64,000 nt of DNA, from positions 29,082-93,081 of the forward strand of contig NZ_CAJYOJ010000044.1 of NCBI RefSeq assembly GCF_913776295.1, written 5' to 3'. This document shows, in pieces, positions 46,466-55,814 of the stretch. This DNA is from an uncultured Pedobacter sp. Its GTDB lineage: Bacteria; Bacteroidota; Bacteroidia; Sphingobacteriales; Sphingobacteriaceae. The notes under the pieces are model-generated. The model saw only the letters and a list, made by a program, of their open reading frames with translations. It ran no database searches and was not told where the DNA came from. A program made the position numbers and the translations under genes. Each line of letters opens with the position of its first letter. Positions within the stretch are counted from its first letter, which is position 1.

Positions 46466-47668
46466 TTACTGGTTAAAACCCCTGGTTTTTGGTTTCCGCA
46501 AATAAGTAGAAATTATAAAAATGGCAAATCCAAAAAGCCAGGTTGAAAATAGTACGATAAAGAAAATTGCCCTGATGGATGGATGAAAAAAATTTGGCTG
46601 GTAAAAAAGCCGGTTTAAAATATTGATTTTCTCAACCAGCGCGTTTCGGTTAAAATTATTCCTGATCTGGTCCAGCTGCTCGCGGTCCTGATCCCGGAAA
46701 CGGAATACATCTCGGGTAAGCGTTGCCGGATCGATAGCAGATTCGACCTGATATTTTTTTAGCAATAAGTTTAGTTTTTGAAAAGCATGAAGTAACGAAT
46801 CATGAGGCAACTGATAAAGAAGCTGATAGCGGTTTATGGCGCTTTGCCGCTGCTGTACTGCAATAGCTTCGCCATTAACCGGGCTGAGTAGGGTGTTGTT
46901 TTCCAGAAAGACACAGATGCTGTCGTCAAACCTCGGGTTGACTGCAGCCCCTCTGAATATGATCTGAGTACTATCTTTGCTGATGGTTTTGGACAGGATC
47001 CTCTTCTGAAATTCTTGCTGATCGAGACCCGGCAACTCAGCGGCTATATGGGCTGCGCTTTTTAACTTATTGTAAGCTGACGTAAGCATTTTAAGCGTAT
47101 CGATACTGTAATAGGCCGACTCGACGCTATAATATGCTTTGTTTCCCGGCTCGTAAAAAACAGTATCTGTTACTTCGGTTACCGGATAGGGCTTTGGATA
47201 CAGAATGTTGGTTACCTTGAACAGGGTTTCTGACCTGTAATAGGAGCCAGGGTATAAAAGCGGATTTAAAACGTTCAACAGCCTTTTATCTGCATTGAAA
47301 TTTTTGGCAGATAACTCCTGTTTAAGTTTAGCATTCATGCCAAAGCTATAACTCATAAAGAAGCTTAAGGATAAAAACACCATAAACAGCAGTATGGCCC
47401 CGATTTTAACCAGATTTAGCATGTTATACCTTTCTTTGGAATGATTCCGGACCAGTAAAATAAGCACCGTCAGTAAAAATAAACCGCTTACAAAAAAGTG
47501 CGAAATGGATACATCATCATAAAACTTAAACCGGTAAAACTCCGTGTAGATGTAGATTCTGCCAATCCCTACAAACCTGAAATAACCGTAAATAAAATAG
47601 GCGAGGTGTATGAGGCCTAAAATGAAAATCGATTTGCTAAAAAATGACTTGAGGGCTTTGTTGATCAT
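46466..47668 (-). CDS. Membrane protein of unknown function
   Basis: 400 aa from the ATG at 47668 (MINKALKS); the frame to 47731 adds an unlikely leader. Three membrane helices occur near the N-terminus (SIFILGLIHLAYFIYGYF, HFFVSGLFLLTVLILLV and IGAILLFMVFLSLSFFMS), followed by a large extracytoplasmic region (about 120-355). A final membrane helix (AIFFIVLFSTWLFGFAIF) ends in a basic tail. No family was recognised. The large outside loop suggests an envelope or transport-related role. Confidence 0.6.
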   Translation of the reverse strand: MINKALKSFFSKSIFILGLIHLAYFIYGYFRFVGIGRIYIYTEFYRFKFYDDVSISHFFVSGLFLLTVLILLVRNHSKERYNMLNLVKIGAILLFMVFLSLSFFMSYSFGMNAKLKQELSAKNFNADKRLLNVLNPLLYPGSYYRSETLFKVTNILYPKPYPVTEVTDTVFYEPGNKAYYSVESAYYSIDTLKMLTSAYNKLKSAAHIAAELPGLDQQEFQKRILSKTISKDSTQIIFRGAAVNPRFDDSICVFLENNTLLSPVNGEAIAVQQRQSAINRYQLLYQLPHDSLLHAFQKLNLLLKKYQVESAIDPATLTRDVFRFRDQDREQLDQIRNNFNRNALVEKINILNRLFYQPNFFHPSIRAIFFIVLFSTWLFGFAIFIISTYLRKPKTRGFNQ

Positions 47669-47809
47669 GATGTTAAACTTATTCGCTGGAATAACTGATA
47701 TTCTCCGGTACTGTAACCAACAATTCAGCACCTTAAATGTTATAGGTAAACAGAAAAATAAACAAACAGGTGATTCGTTACCGGTTAAACCAGGTTAAAA
47801 CCAATAAGT

Positions 47810-48175
47810 ATGAGCTTCGATATTTCGCTATCTAGAATTGAAACCAAGGAAAAAGAACAGGCAGGCCGTGAGGAGGGGTTTTTCGAAAACACAGAAAATT
47901 TAGTTCCCTTTACAGCAGAACAGTTTGAAGCCTTGAAAGAAAGGTTATTGAGGTACGATTATAAACTGACGGCCGATGACCTTTACGGACTGCATTTTAC
48001 TCATGTCGACGAAGATTTTGGAACGGCCCTGTTAACAAAGGGAGCGGTTTACTTTATGGCGGGCTGGAACAGGGATTCGATTTTTGAAGTGGGCATGACG
48101 GTTTCTGAATTTACAGATTCAGGACAATTTGCAAAATATGATCGCCAGACCGGCAAATGGGAAACATGGGAATGA
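47810..48175 (+). CDS. Small protein of unknown family
   Basis: A 121-aa soluble, acidic protein (SFDISLSRIETKEKEQAGRE at the N-terminus; FAKYDRQTGKWETWE at the end). No signal peptide or membrane segment. The YDRQTGKWETWE tail resembles folds of small immunity-like or adaptor proteins, but I cannot assign it. It is single and followed by a strong terminator at 48259-48300. Confidence 0.5.
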   Translation: MSFDISLSRIETKEKEQAGREEGFFENTENLVPFTAEQFEALKERLLRYDYKLTADDLYGLHFTHVDEDFGTALLTKGAVYFMAGWNRDSIFEVGMTVSEFTDSGQFAKYDRQTGKWETWE

Positions 48176-48258
48176 GCCGGGTGGGTAAATACAGGAGCTG
48201 AAGCCGTTCGATATTGATGACATAATAAATATGAACATGATATAAAGCGGCAGTATTT

Positions 48259-48300
48259 GGCCCTGTTTAAGCATCTTTTGTGCTTTGGGCCATGTTTTTT
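48259..48300 (+). terminator. Rho-independent terminator, long stem
   Basis: GGCCC (48259-48263) and AAGCA (48269-48273) pair with TGCTT (48281-48285) and GGGCC (48287-48291). They are separated by an asymmetric internal loop of 5 and 1 bases. A T run follows at 48295-48300. It lies about 85 bases behind the 121-aa protein gene. Confidence 0.6.
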
Positions 48301-48338
48301 AAAACTGAAATCGGTTTTCCGTCCCGGCAATTTGTAAT

Positions 48339-48346
48339 TATATTTG
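48339..48346 (+). promoter_or_regulatory. Possible -7 box of the methyltransferase
   Basis: TATATTTG is a full TAnnTTTG match, eight bases before the ATG at 48355. A transcript from it would have little or no leader. A TTTTC about 20 bases upstream is a weak -33 candidate. Confidence 0.35.
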
Positions 48347-48354
48347 CGCCAGAG

Positions 48355-48966
48355 ATGAAAAGCGAGCAGATACAGGAAACCTTCGGAAACATAGATGTTT
48401 ATTTATTTGACCAGTTACTGAAAGGTACTTATGATGAGTGTAAGGCGATTCTGGACGCCGGTTGTGGAACAGGAAGAAACCTGTTGTACTTTTTAAAAAG
48501 TGGCGCACAGGTTTATGGCGTAGATCGTGATCCCGAAGCCATAGCACAGCTTAAAGTAATGGCAAGTGCTTTTAAGCATATTAATCCGGATGAAAACTTT
48601 AGCACCTCACCGGTAGAACAATTGCCTTTTGAAAATGAATGTTTTGATCTGGTGATCAGTTCGGCCGTACTGCACTTTGCCATGAACCAGGCACATTTTG
48701 AAGCGATGTTAACTTCAATGTGGCGTGTACTTAAACCAGGCGGATATTTTTTCTGCCGCCTGGCTTCAGAAATCGGTATAGAATCACTGGTCCGTTTTAT
48801 CGGAAATGGCAGGTATATGCTTCCAGACGGATCGGAACGTTTCCTGGTTAACCAGGAGATGCTGCTGAGACTCACCAAAAACCTTGGCGGGCAGCTTCAC
48901 GAACCGATTAAAACAACCAACGTACAAAATACCAGGGCCATGACCACCTGGTGCGTGCGCAAATAA
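48355..48966 (+). CDS. SAM-dependent methyltransferase, class I
   Basis: 203 aa from the ATG at 48355 (MKSEQIQETF); the longer frame from 48280 overlaps the terminator. Class I motifs are present: AILDAGCGTGRNLLYFLKSG (motif I, 33-52), GVDRDPEAIAQL, and VEQLPFENECFDLVISSAVL (motif IV region, about 90-109). The substrate is unknown. It is single, so no pathway is suggested. Confidence 0.85.
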   Translation: MKSEQIQETFGNIDVYLFDQLLKGTYDECKAILDAGCGTGRNLLYFLKSGAQVYGVDRDPEAIAQLKVMASAFKHINPDENFSTSPVEQLPFENECFDLVISSAVLHFAMNQAHFEAMLTSMWRVLKPGGYFFCRLASEIGIESLVRFIGNGRYMLPDGSERFLVNQEMLLRLTKNLGGQLHEPIKTTNVQNTRAMTTWCVRK

Positions 48967-49097
48967 CAACCGTTTTAATTACTTTGCAAAGCCTGTTAAC
49001 CAGATGATTTATCTTAATGGTTGAAAAACCTGAGCTGGTGATTATTTTATAGCAAAGGCGCGCTGCTTATCATCCAGTCCGGGAACCAGTATCCCAT

Positions 49098-50096
49098 CTA
49101 ATTAACTTTAACCAGCTCAACCCTTCGGTTTTTTGCTTTGTTTTCGTCAGAATCATTAGCCACCAGAGGGCGTTCAGCACCGAAACCCCTGGCCGACAGG
49201 CGTGATTGTGCGATATGAAGCTTAACCAGCGCGGCCATTACGGCATTGGCCCTATCAGCCGACAATTTTTTGTTGTGGGCGGCATTACCTGTATTATCGG
49301 TATGTCCTTCGATGCTGATTTTCAGGTTTTGATCTTTGTTCAGCGCTTCGGCAATTTGATTTACGGTTTCTGCACCAGCAGTTGTGATGCCGGATTGATC
49401 GGTATCGAAATGAATATAAAGGATAGACTTTCCACGGTCAGCAAGATCCTTTATAATCGAGTCAGCGGTGATCTTGCCAATGGTTTGGGTAAGTGCTTTT
49501 TGTTGCAGGATATTCAGCTTTGCGCCAACATTTGTAGCTGAATACTGCACCAGGATATTCCCTTGTTCTTTACTTCGGATGGCATAAACATTAATTTGGT
49601 CTCCATCATAGCCAATGTCTCCTTCGCCTCCTTTATTTGGATCTTGTTTATGGTAACGTTCATATTCCTCACTTGTAATGGTTCCTGAATAGACTTTAAC
49701 GGCTCCAACGGATTTAAGGTAATTGTCTAAGCTGCTTTCAAAATAGTGCTGTGAGAATTTTGTTCCGTCCTGGCCCGTGATGTTAGCCTTGTATAATTTG
49801 CCTTCAAAGCCTTTCATCACACCGTTAATGGGAAAAAAGCAAATGTCGAAATCATTCAGCAGGGGTTTGTTCATTTCTGCAAGTCCTTTGGGCAAAGTGA
49901 AAAATGGAAATACGCCGAGATCGGCCCTGGTGTAAGGTATGGTTTCGAAGCTAAACGTTTGTGTAGTGTCTGGTATAACCTGTTGCAGGGCTGCTGGTTC
50001 CTCCTGTTGAGCAGCCTGTATGTTATTTTCTTTTGGCTTTTGCTTACAGGAAATAACAATAGCGGCCAGTGCGAATAAAAATCCAATTTTTTTCAT
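49098..50096 (-). CDS. OmpA-family lipoprotein
   Basis: A 332-aa protein with an SPII lipobox (AIVISC, Cys at residue 17) and no N-terminal beta barrel. The C-terminal OmpA-like peptidoglycan-binding domain (about 215-332) contains ILYIHFDTDQSGITTAGAET, ISIEGHTDNTGNAAHNKKLS and SARGFGAERPLVANDSDENK. It probably anchors the outer membrane to peptidoglycan. Residues 40-210 are a region I do not recognise. It is divergent from a lipocalin-like lipoprotein gene. Confidence 0.88.
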   Translation of the reverse strand: MKKIGFLFALAAIVISCKQKPKENNIQAAQQEEPAALQQVIPDTTQTFSFETIPYTRADLGVFPFFTLPKGLAEMNKPLLNDFDICFFPINGVMKGFEGKLYKANITGQDGTKFSQHYFESSLDNYLKSVGAVKVYSGTITSEEYERYHKQDPNKGGEGDIGYDGDQINVYAIRSKEQGNILVQYSATNVGAKLNILQQKALTQTIGKITADSIIKDLADRGKSILYIHFDTDQSGITTAGAETVNQIAEALNKDQNLKISIEGHTDNTGNAAHNKKLSADRANAVMAALVKLHIAQSRLSARGFGAERPLVANDSDENKAKNRRVELVKVN

Positions 50097-50491
50097 CGGT
50101 ACGTGATTTTGGTTAAGTGTAAAATGTCAACTTACAAAATTGCGTTTATGGTGTAAAAAGGGATTTAATTTCCTGATTTGACCAAAAATGCTGTAGCGAA
50201 TTTAGCGGTAAAAGTTAAACATCGTTCCAAATCCACACCGGTATCTTCCCCTAATACTGAAAAATACCGGAATACCAGTAGAAAAAAATACTGCAATTAA
50301 ACCATTTTTACCCAATGATTTCCTGCATTGATTATGCAGCATGATGTTATCCAAAATCGTTTTCAGAAGGTAAAATTTGAATCAGTTGGCTGAAGTTCCA
50401 GGGGATAACCTTTTAACTGATTCAATGCATTGCGTAACCGTTGTGACAAACATTTTATAGAAATGGATGTTAGTGGTTTAAAAAATAATTT
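50097..50491. other. Gene-free divergent region
   Basis: About 395 AT-rich bases between the OmpA-type and lipocalin-like lipoprotein genes. I see no supported gene, clear hairpin or convincing promoter box. Both promoters must lie here. Confidence 0.45.
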
Positions 50492-50971
50492 ATGAAAAAA
50501 GAGATACAAAAAGCATTGCTTTTTTTAACCCTGCTGCTTGGTACTGCATTGATGGTTTCATCTTGTAAGAAAAATGGTGTAGGGGAGGAGCAGATGGAAA
50601 CTGCCGCCACGCTAAAGCGAAAAGTGTTGGGTAAATGGGAATTATCTAACGGCTTAATCACTTACTATGGCGCCAATGGCCAGGTGATTAACCAGGAAGA
50701 TTTATCAGGAACTAAACCTGCTCCGGTTTGGGATTTCAGGGATAATGATATTCTTCACCAGAATGACGGCGGCAGGGAGGAGACATTTTCTTACCAGGTA
50801 GCTATTGATGCGAACGGTAAATCAAAACTGATTATTGACACGGATTATGATTTCAATGTGAACGTTATTGATCAAAGCAATATGAAACTGTTTCTGGAAC
50901 GCAAGTTGTCAGACGGCCAGGAGGGCACGATTAGAAGGGAAACAATGGAAATAGAATTTAAAAAACTGTAG
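50492..50971 (+). CDS. Lipocalin-like lipoprotein
   Basis: A 159-aa protein with an SPII lipobox (MVSSC, Cys at 25) followed by KKNGVGEEQME. The mature part (KVLGKWELSNGLITYYGANG; ending EGTIRRETMEIEFKKL) resembles the lipocalin-like domain common in Bacteroidota lipoproteins. It is predicted on the inner or outer membrane, periplasmic side. The ligand is unknown. It has no operon partner on the same strand. Confidence 0.65.
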   Translation: MKKEIQKALLFLTLLLGTALMVSSCKKNGVGEEQMETAATLKRKVLGKWELSNGLITYYGANGQVINQEDLSGTKPAPVWDFRDNDILHQNDGGREETFSYQVAIDANGKSKLIIDTDYDFNVNVIDQSNMKLFLERKLSDGQEGTIRRETMEIEFKKL

Positions 50972-51115
50972 CCCACTGTTTTGCTTCAGCCCTGGTGTTT
51001 ACCGGTTACAGCAGATCATAAAACCTTTAAATTACGGGCAGTTTCGTTATCAAATCTGTTTTTATGGACAGAAAAATTAATTGAAAACCTCCTCTGAATC
51101 TGGGGCTTTTACAAT

Positions 51116-52510
51116 TTATGGATTTTTTTCTGTCTGCTCAAAATAATCTAATATCAAACCGATGGGATCTGATACCGTATCGGAGATTGGGACATCGGGA
51201 AGGATCCCGAAAGGATCAATGGCATTTTGAGGGAGATTTATGGTGCGTATAGATGTGGGGTAACGTAGGCTGCCACCGTTAAAGCGGATAATATTACCGT
51301 TATAACCATCTATGCAGCCTGCCGTAGCAGTACCAAAGGTGGTTACCCTTTCACTGGTTTTGCCCTTTAGCACCAAAGTTTCACCACTGCTGGCAGTTTT
51401 GGAATCCATGAGTATGGCCACGTTTTGTGGAGATTTTGCATAATGAGCTGCGCTTAAATACGGGGTTTCTGAAGTAGTTGCCCATGTTCCCCTTCTACTA
51501 GTATCTGAAGGGTTTAGCTTTTCCAGGATACCCAGCTCACGGAACAGTTTAACGTTTTCATCGCTAAGATAGTAGCCAACCTTAGGCTGTATACTCGCTT
51601 TGGTTAACATATAGGGTAGCAGGGCCCTGTAGGTCCTGTCACTTCCTCCTCCATTTCCCCTTACGTCGACAACTAAATTTCGACATTGTTCTAATTTGTT
51701 TTTATGGACATTGATCAGGCTATCGACTACCGATCCGAATCTCGGAGCGCAGCTGGGCAAGGTAAAGATAGCCGATTTTTCGTTTATCCATTTAAGCGTT
51801 GGCTTGTAGGGGTCTGCCTGGTTCATTTCAGCCAGTGTCGGAATGTGATCAGTTGGAGCGGTTGGTTCCAATTTACGCCAGCTAAGGCCGTCGTCATCTA
51901 ACAGGGTATATTTGCCGGAAAATCTGATCGTCGAACTTACCATCGTTGAGTCGCGCCGATAAAAGTCCATGTCGTAAAAACCATCTTTTTTTATCAGGTG
52001 CATCTTGAGCATCCCGGGCTTGAAAGTGTCATTGTCTGCCGAGACGATCAAGGCATTAAATTGGCCATAGTTCTTAAGGTCTGGAATAATAACGGCACGG
52101 TAGCCTTCCATTTCCCATAAGCCTTCAATGGAATCTTTAGCAATTTTATGGTCGAGCCAGCGCTTTCGATATGATTTTAACGCCAGGCGGTACTGAATAT
52201 AGTCGATTTTTTCTGCTTCAGTGTCAACAGTAACCCATAGATGTTTATCTCTAAAATAAGCTACCCAATCGTTGAGCAGTTTCTGGCAGGCTCCACTTTG
52301 TTTTATGGATTGTGCCTTGATGAGATAGAGGCGGTTGAACGATTGGTATTCCTTGAAATTGTCTGCGTTAACCTTGATCTTAAAGAGGGCGTAATTGTTT
52401 TCGATCCCCTTAATACTTTGTTGAAGTATCTGGCTGCAATCGCAGTTTTTGGCCATTGTATTAACGGATAAAAATAGGGTAATGGGCAAAAGGAACTTGT
52501 ATAATCGCAT
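51116..52510 (-). CDS. S41-family (C-terminal-processing type) protease
   Basis: 464 aa from the ATG at 52510; the TTG at 52516 is less likely. A signal peptide is present (FLLPITLFLSVNTMAKN). The tail-specific-protease core has VDVRGNGGGSD (about 288-298) and the nucleophile region NVAILMDSKTASSGETLVLK, with Ser in ASSGE. A catalytic Lys probably lies in the KGKTSE loop. S41 members cleave C-terminal peptides in the periplasm. No PDZ domain is obvious. It is divergent from the alpha/beta hydrolase gene. Confidence 0.85.
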   Translation of the reverse strand: MRLYKFLLPITLFLSVNTMAKNCDCSQILQQSIKGIENNYALFKIKVNADNFKEYQSFNRLYLIKAQSIKQSGACQKLLNDWVAYFRDKHLWVTVDTEAEKIDYIQYRLALKSYRKRWLDHKIAKDSIEGLWEMEGYRAVIIPDLKNYGQFNALIVSADNDTFKPGMLKMHLIKKDGFYDMDFYRRDSTMVSSTIRFSGKYTLLDDDGLSWRKLEPTAPTDHIPTLAEMNQADPYKPTLKWINEKSAIFTLPSCAPRFGSVVDSLINVHKNKLEQCRNLVVDVRGNGGGSDRTYRALLPYMLTKASIQPKVGYYLSDENVKLFRELGILEKLNPSDTSRRGTWATTSETPYLSAAHYAKSPQNVAILMDSKTASSGETLVLKGKTSERVTTFGTATAGCIDGYNGNIIRFNGGSLRYPTSIRTINLPQNAIDPFGILPDVPISDTVSDPIGLILDYFEQTEKNP

Positions 52511-52763
52511 AATCAAATATAATTGAATTTTTGCTGCTTTCCGAAAAGATTTGGTAAGATGAGTTGAAGTGCATAACAGCAGTTTTTTCTAAACTGTGTA
52601 AAGAAATGCCTCCTGATGAGATTTGCCGGTGATACTTTCACCTAAACCAGCCTGCAACAACCACTGGTTTTGTGAATTTTGGAGGGGTGGGTCGAAAAAC
52701 AAAAACATTGGCTGTTTGAGGGTGTTCTAAAGGATATTCTTAAAAAACAATAAAGTTAAACCT

Positions 52764-53597
52764 ATGAAATTCTTAAAAACAACATCCACAAATGGCGAAG
52801 AAATTAACCTGCACTATCAGGACCTGGGTACCGGTACACCGGTTATCCTGGTACACGGCTGGCCACTCGATCACCAGATGTGGGACTACCAGACTACCGC
52901 CCTTACTGATGCCGGATTCAGAGTGATCAGCTATGACAGACGGGGCTTTGGTAAATCAGACAAACCACTAACGGGTTACGATTATGATACTCTGGCTGAT
53001 GATTTAAAGGCGCTTATTGATGAACTTGGTGTAGAAAACGCCATATTGGCCGGCTTTTCGATGGGTGGCGGCGAGGTAGTGCGCTACTTTAGCAAACATG
53101 GCGGTAAAGGTATTTCGAAAGCGGTCTTAATCAGTTCTATCGCACCCTATATGTTGCAAACGCCCGACAACCCGGATGGGGTTCCGCAGGAAAAAATAGA
53201 CGAAATTACGGCGGGCCTTATTGACGATCGTCCCGGTTTTTTGGGCACCTTTGCAAAACAGTTTTACGGGCAGGGGTTATTGAATAAACCGGTGAGCAGC
53301 GAAAGGCTGGCCACTGATCTGAACATTGCCATGCAGGCTACCTTAAAATCAACCCTTGACTGTGCAGCCGCATTTTCTTCGACAGATTTAAGGTCAGAAA
53401 TGTCGTCGGTAACGGTGCCTACACTAATTATCCATGGAGATGAAGACCAGACCGTGCCCATTAAAGCAACCGGAGCGCAGGCTGCCCAGCTTTTGCCCCA
53501 TGCAGAATACAAGGTTTATGAGGGCGAGCCACATGGCCTTTTCATTACCGCAAAAGATCGTTTGAATGCAGATCTGATAGATTTTATACGCAAATAA
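52764..53597 (+). CDS. Alpha/beta hydrolase (non-haem haloperoxidase/esterase type)
   Basis: A 277-aa alpha/beta-fold hydrolase. Nucleophile elbow GFSMGG (97-102, S99), acid near D228 (HGDEDQTVP) and H257 (EGEPHGLF) form the triad. VHGWPLDHQMW (30-40) supplies the oxyanion region. It is close to the non-haem chloroperoxidase or arylesterase group. The enzyme activity in vivo is unknown. A possible half-operator-like AGGGGTGGGTCG lies about 80 bases upstream but lacks the other dyad arm. Confidence 0.88.
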   Translation: MKFLKTTSTNGEEINLHYQDLGTGTPVILVHGWPLDHQMWDYQTTALTDAGFRVISYDRRGFGKSDKPLTGYDYDTLADDLKALIDELGVENAILAGFSMGGGEVVRYFSKHGGKGISKAVLISSIAPYMLQTPDNPDGVPQEKIDEITAGLIDDRPGFLGTFAKQFYGQGLLNKPVSSERLATDLNIAMQATLKSTLDCAAAFSSTDLRSEMSSVTVPTLIIHGDEDQTVPIKATGAQAAQLLPHAEYKVYEGEPHGLFITAKDRLNADLIDFIRK

Positions 53598-53611
53598 TCG
53601 TTAGCGGTAAA

Positions 53612-53641
53612 TCAGGCAGGAACGAAAAGGTCCCTGCCTGA
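53612..53641 (+). terminator. Hairpin after the alpha/beta hydrolase gene
   Basis: TCAGGCAGG (53612-53620) pairs perfectly with CCTGCCTGA (53633-53641). A T run is missing, so it is only a candidate terminator. Confidence 0.45.
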
Positions 53642-53820
53642 AACGTTTACTGATCGACAGCAGCTAACTGCAGACTATACCGCTATCAATTTAATATAAA
53701 ATCATCAACTGCCCGTTGCCTACATTAAATCTACCTACACTTAGCCAGAGTTTATGTAAAAACATGGGTTGATAACTGCCGGACAAGGCATTTAACTGAA
53801 AAAATTAAGATGGCCGGGTT

Positions 53821-54390
53821 TTACTTTTTACCCGTTTTTGGTGCCAGGGTTAGGAACATTCTTTTGCCCTCGAGTTTTGGCAATAATTCCACTTTGCCTA
53901 CTTCTTCGAGGCCTTGCGCAAATCTCAACAGTAAAATTTCGCCCTGATCCTTATAAACTATAGAACGACCTTTGAAGTGAACAAAGGCGCGTACTTTTTC
54001 ACCATTTTCTAAAAACGAAACCGCGTGTTTAAGCTTAAACTGAAAATCGTGATCGTCTGTATTTGGGCCGAAACGGATATCTTTAATGATGGTCTGCTTG
54101 GCCTTACTTTTTATCTCCTTTTGCTTCTTTTTCTGTTCGTAAAGAAATTTACTGTAGTCGATCACCCTGCAAACGGGAGGCACGGCGTTCGGTGAAATTT
54201 CAACCAGATCAAGGTCTAGCTCTTTAGCTATTTTGAGCGCTTCCGCGAGCGGGTAAATATTGGTTTCAACATTATCTCCCGTCAATCGCACCTCTGGTGT
54301 GGTTATAAACTCATTAATTTTATGTTCTGCTTCTTTTTTCCTGAAGGGTAAGCGTGGTCCCCTATAAAATCCTGCTTTTTTTAATGCCAA
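53821..54390 (-). CDS. infC: Translation initiation factor IF-3 (stand-alone copy)
   Basis: A 189-aa two-domain IF-3. The N-terminal domain has [20 protein letters not shown], a linker ([13 protein letters not shown]) follows, and the C-terminal RNA-binding domain has [20 protein letters not shown]. It binds the 30S subunit and selects the initiator tRNA and start codon. In most bacteria infC is followed by rpmI and rplT, and often preceded by thrS. None of these is here: the neighbours are a hydrolase gene and a small membrane protein gene. This may therefore be an extra paralogue. The start at 54390 follows the usual MALKK opening. Confidence 0.93.
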   Translation of the reverse strand: MALKKAGFYRGPRLPFRKKEAEHKINEFITTPEVRLTGDNVETNIYPLAEALKIAKELDLDLVEISPNAVPPVCRVIDYSKFLYEQKKKQKEIKSKAKQTIIKDIRFGPNTDDHDFQFKLKHAVSFLENGEKVRAFVHFKGRSIVYKDQGEILLLRFAQGLEEVGKVELLPKLEGKRMFLTLAPKTGKK

Positions 54391-54584
54391 ATTTGAAAAG
54401 TTTTAATGAAAAAATAAATCAACAGAGCGCTTAATCTGGACGGTATTAGCAATATAGCTTTTTTATCATAAAGCGGCAAGTCGCTGGCGCAATCATGACG
54501 CTTTACGTACATTAGGTCGCTTTTCCGTGAGGTTACCTCAATAAATGATCTGAAAAGCCTCCGGCCATCACTATAGTTTTCTTT

Positions 54585-54878
54585 TTAACCTGTGGTGATC
54601 TCGTTCGCCACTTTATCTTCGATTCTCAGCGCTTCGAAAGTGATGAGCATAAAGCCTGATATGAACAATACAACTGCTAAAAATTGCAATAGCTTTTCTA
54701 TACTTTTGGTGTTTACCATTCTGTCCGGGCAGGTAAATCCATTAATGCCTGTTAGTTTCCTGCGCTTGTTCCTGCGCCACATGGCGAAGATGAAAATAAA
54801 TGTCCCGAAAACCAGCGCTAAAACACCAATGATAAAGGGCATTGTGGTAAAATTTAAGGTTTCTTGCATTTCTATCAT
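54585..54878 (-). CDS. Small two-helix membrane protein
   Basis: A 97-aa protein with two membrane helices (near 14-33, PFIIGVLALVFGTFIFIFAM, and 66-85, LQFLAVVLFISGFMLITFEA) separated by a basic loop (RRNKRRKLTG). No family recognised. Small di-helix membrane proteins of this kind often modulate stress or envelope complexes, but nothing specific is visible. Confidence 0.5.
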   Translation of the reverse strand: MIEMQETLNFTTMPFIIGVLALVFGTFIFIFAMWRRNKRRKLTGINGFTCPDRMVNTKSIEKLLQFLAVVLFISGFMLITFEALRIEDKVANEITTG

Positions 54879-54972
54879 ATAAAACAGACCAACAGCAGCC
54901 TAAAAAGTTTAAAAAAAATATTTTTTATTTTAACCAGGGCCAATTTTAAAGCCCTTTCTGATACGATCGGCG

Positions 54973-55149
54973 GTGTTTTACCTAAATAAGAAACATGATG
55001 CAGGCTTTGATGGTTTTCTGATTGCTGCTGTCAAAGATCTACCGCCACGCCTTATAACAAGAATAGAAAGATTGGAAAGAAACAAGCCTGAGCATGAAGA
55101 TTTATTTTGTTTGATCCAAACATATTCAGGCTCACCCTGTTGTTATTAG
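54973..55149 (+). CDS. Possible small GTG-start frame (58 aa)
   Basis: A frame opens at a GTG and reads through to a TAG 15 bases before the PA2169-type gene. It contains KDLPPRLITRIERLERNKPE, a charged helix-like stretch. The composition is plausible for a small protein, but there is no family match and the region probably also carries the next promoter. I rate it as uncertain. Confidence 0.2.
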   Translation: MFYLNKKHDAGFDGFLIAAVKDLPPRLITRIERLERNKPEHEDLFCLIQTYSGSPCCY

Positions 55150-55163
55150 AAAATATTTAAACT

Positions 55164-55619
55164 ATGGAAAATACAGAAAAAACAGTAGAAATTTTAAATG
55201 ATCTCATTCAGATTAACAATGATAGAGCAGATGGTTTTGATAAAGCAGCAGCCGATCTAAAAGAAGAAAACATTGATTTAAAGGCGACCTTTGAAAAACT
55301 ATCAACTGATAGCCGCGACAACGTGATAGAACTGGCCGGATTGGTTGGTAGAAATGCGGAGACTCCTGACACTGGAAATACGATTTTGGGAACGTTGCAC
55401 AGAGCTTGGATCGATATTAAAGCATCCTTTGGTGGCGACGACAGACACAGTATCCTGGCTGAGTGTGAACGCGGTGAAGATGCCATAAAAAAGGCATATC
55501 GTGATGCACTGGCAGAAAATGAGCTTGGTGAAAATGTTAGAACCGTATTATTAAAACAACAGGAAGGCATTAACGCCAGCCACGATGCGATCAAAGCATT
55601 GAGAGATGCTCACGCTTAA
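55164..55619 (+). CDS. PA2169-type four-helix protein (DUF2383)
   Basis: A 151-aa all-helical protein typical of the DUF2383/PA2169 group: NDLIQINNDRADGFDKAA (12-29), a middle helix pair, DDRHSILAECERGEDAIKKA near 92-111, and a final helix (KQQEGINASHDAIKALRDAH). Conserved Glu/His/Asp residues could bind a metal, as in ferritin-like bundles, but this is not established. The gene is single and ends in a strong terminator. Confidence 0.85.
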   Translation: MENTEKTVEILNDLIQINNDRADGFDKAAADLKEENIDLKATFEKLSTDSRDNVIELAGLVGRNAETPDTGNTILGTLHRAWIDIKASFGGDDRHSILAECERGEDAIKKAYRDALAENELGENVRTVLLKQQEGINASHDAIKALRDAHA

Positions 55620-55640
55620 ATTAGCCGATTTCATCTAAGA

Positions 55641-55673
55641 AAAAGCCATCAAAAAAATTGATGGCTTTTTTTG
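55641..55673 (+). terminator. Rho-independent terminator of the DUF2383 gene
   Basis: AAAGCCATCAA pairs with TTGATGGCTTT around an A-rich loop. It is followed directly by a run of T, 22 bases behind the stop codon. Confidence 0.85.
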
Positions 55674-55814
55674 TGTCTGGGTAAAAAACCGATTAGTGAT
55701 TCTTTATCCACCATCATGATCACCCGTTAGGTGTTAAATACATGGTAATGTGGCTCGATAGGGGTTTGAAGTGGGCACTGGTGAAATTAGGTGGAAAGCT
55801 TCGGTGGCCGGCCA

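Noticed and set aside
48178..48190. CCGGGTGGGTAAA as another operator
   Set aside because: It lies just behind a gene, has no left arm, no paired unit and no -7 box at the right distance.
52675..52700. AGGGGTGGGTCG ahead of the alpha/beta hydrolase as a further member of the operator family
   Set aside because: Only one arm of the dyad is present, with no CTACCC arm and no second unit 23 bases away.
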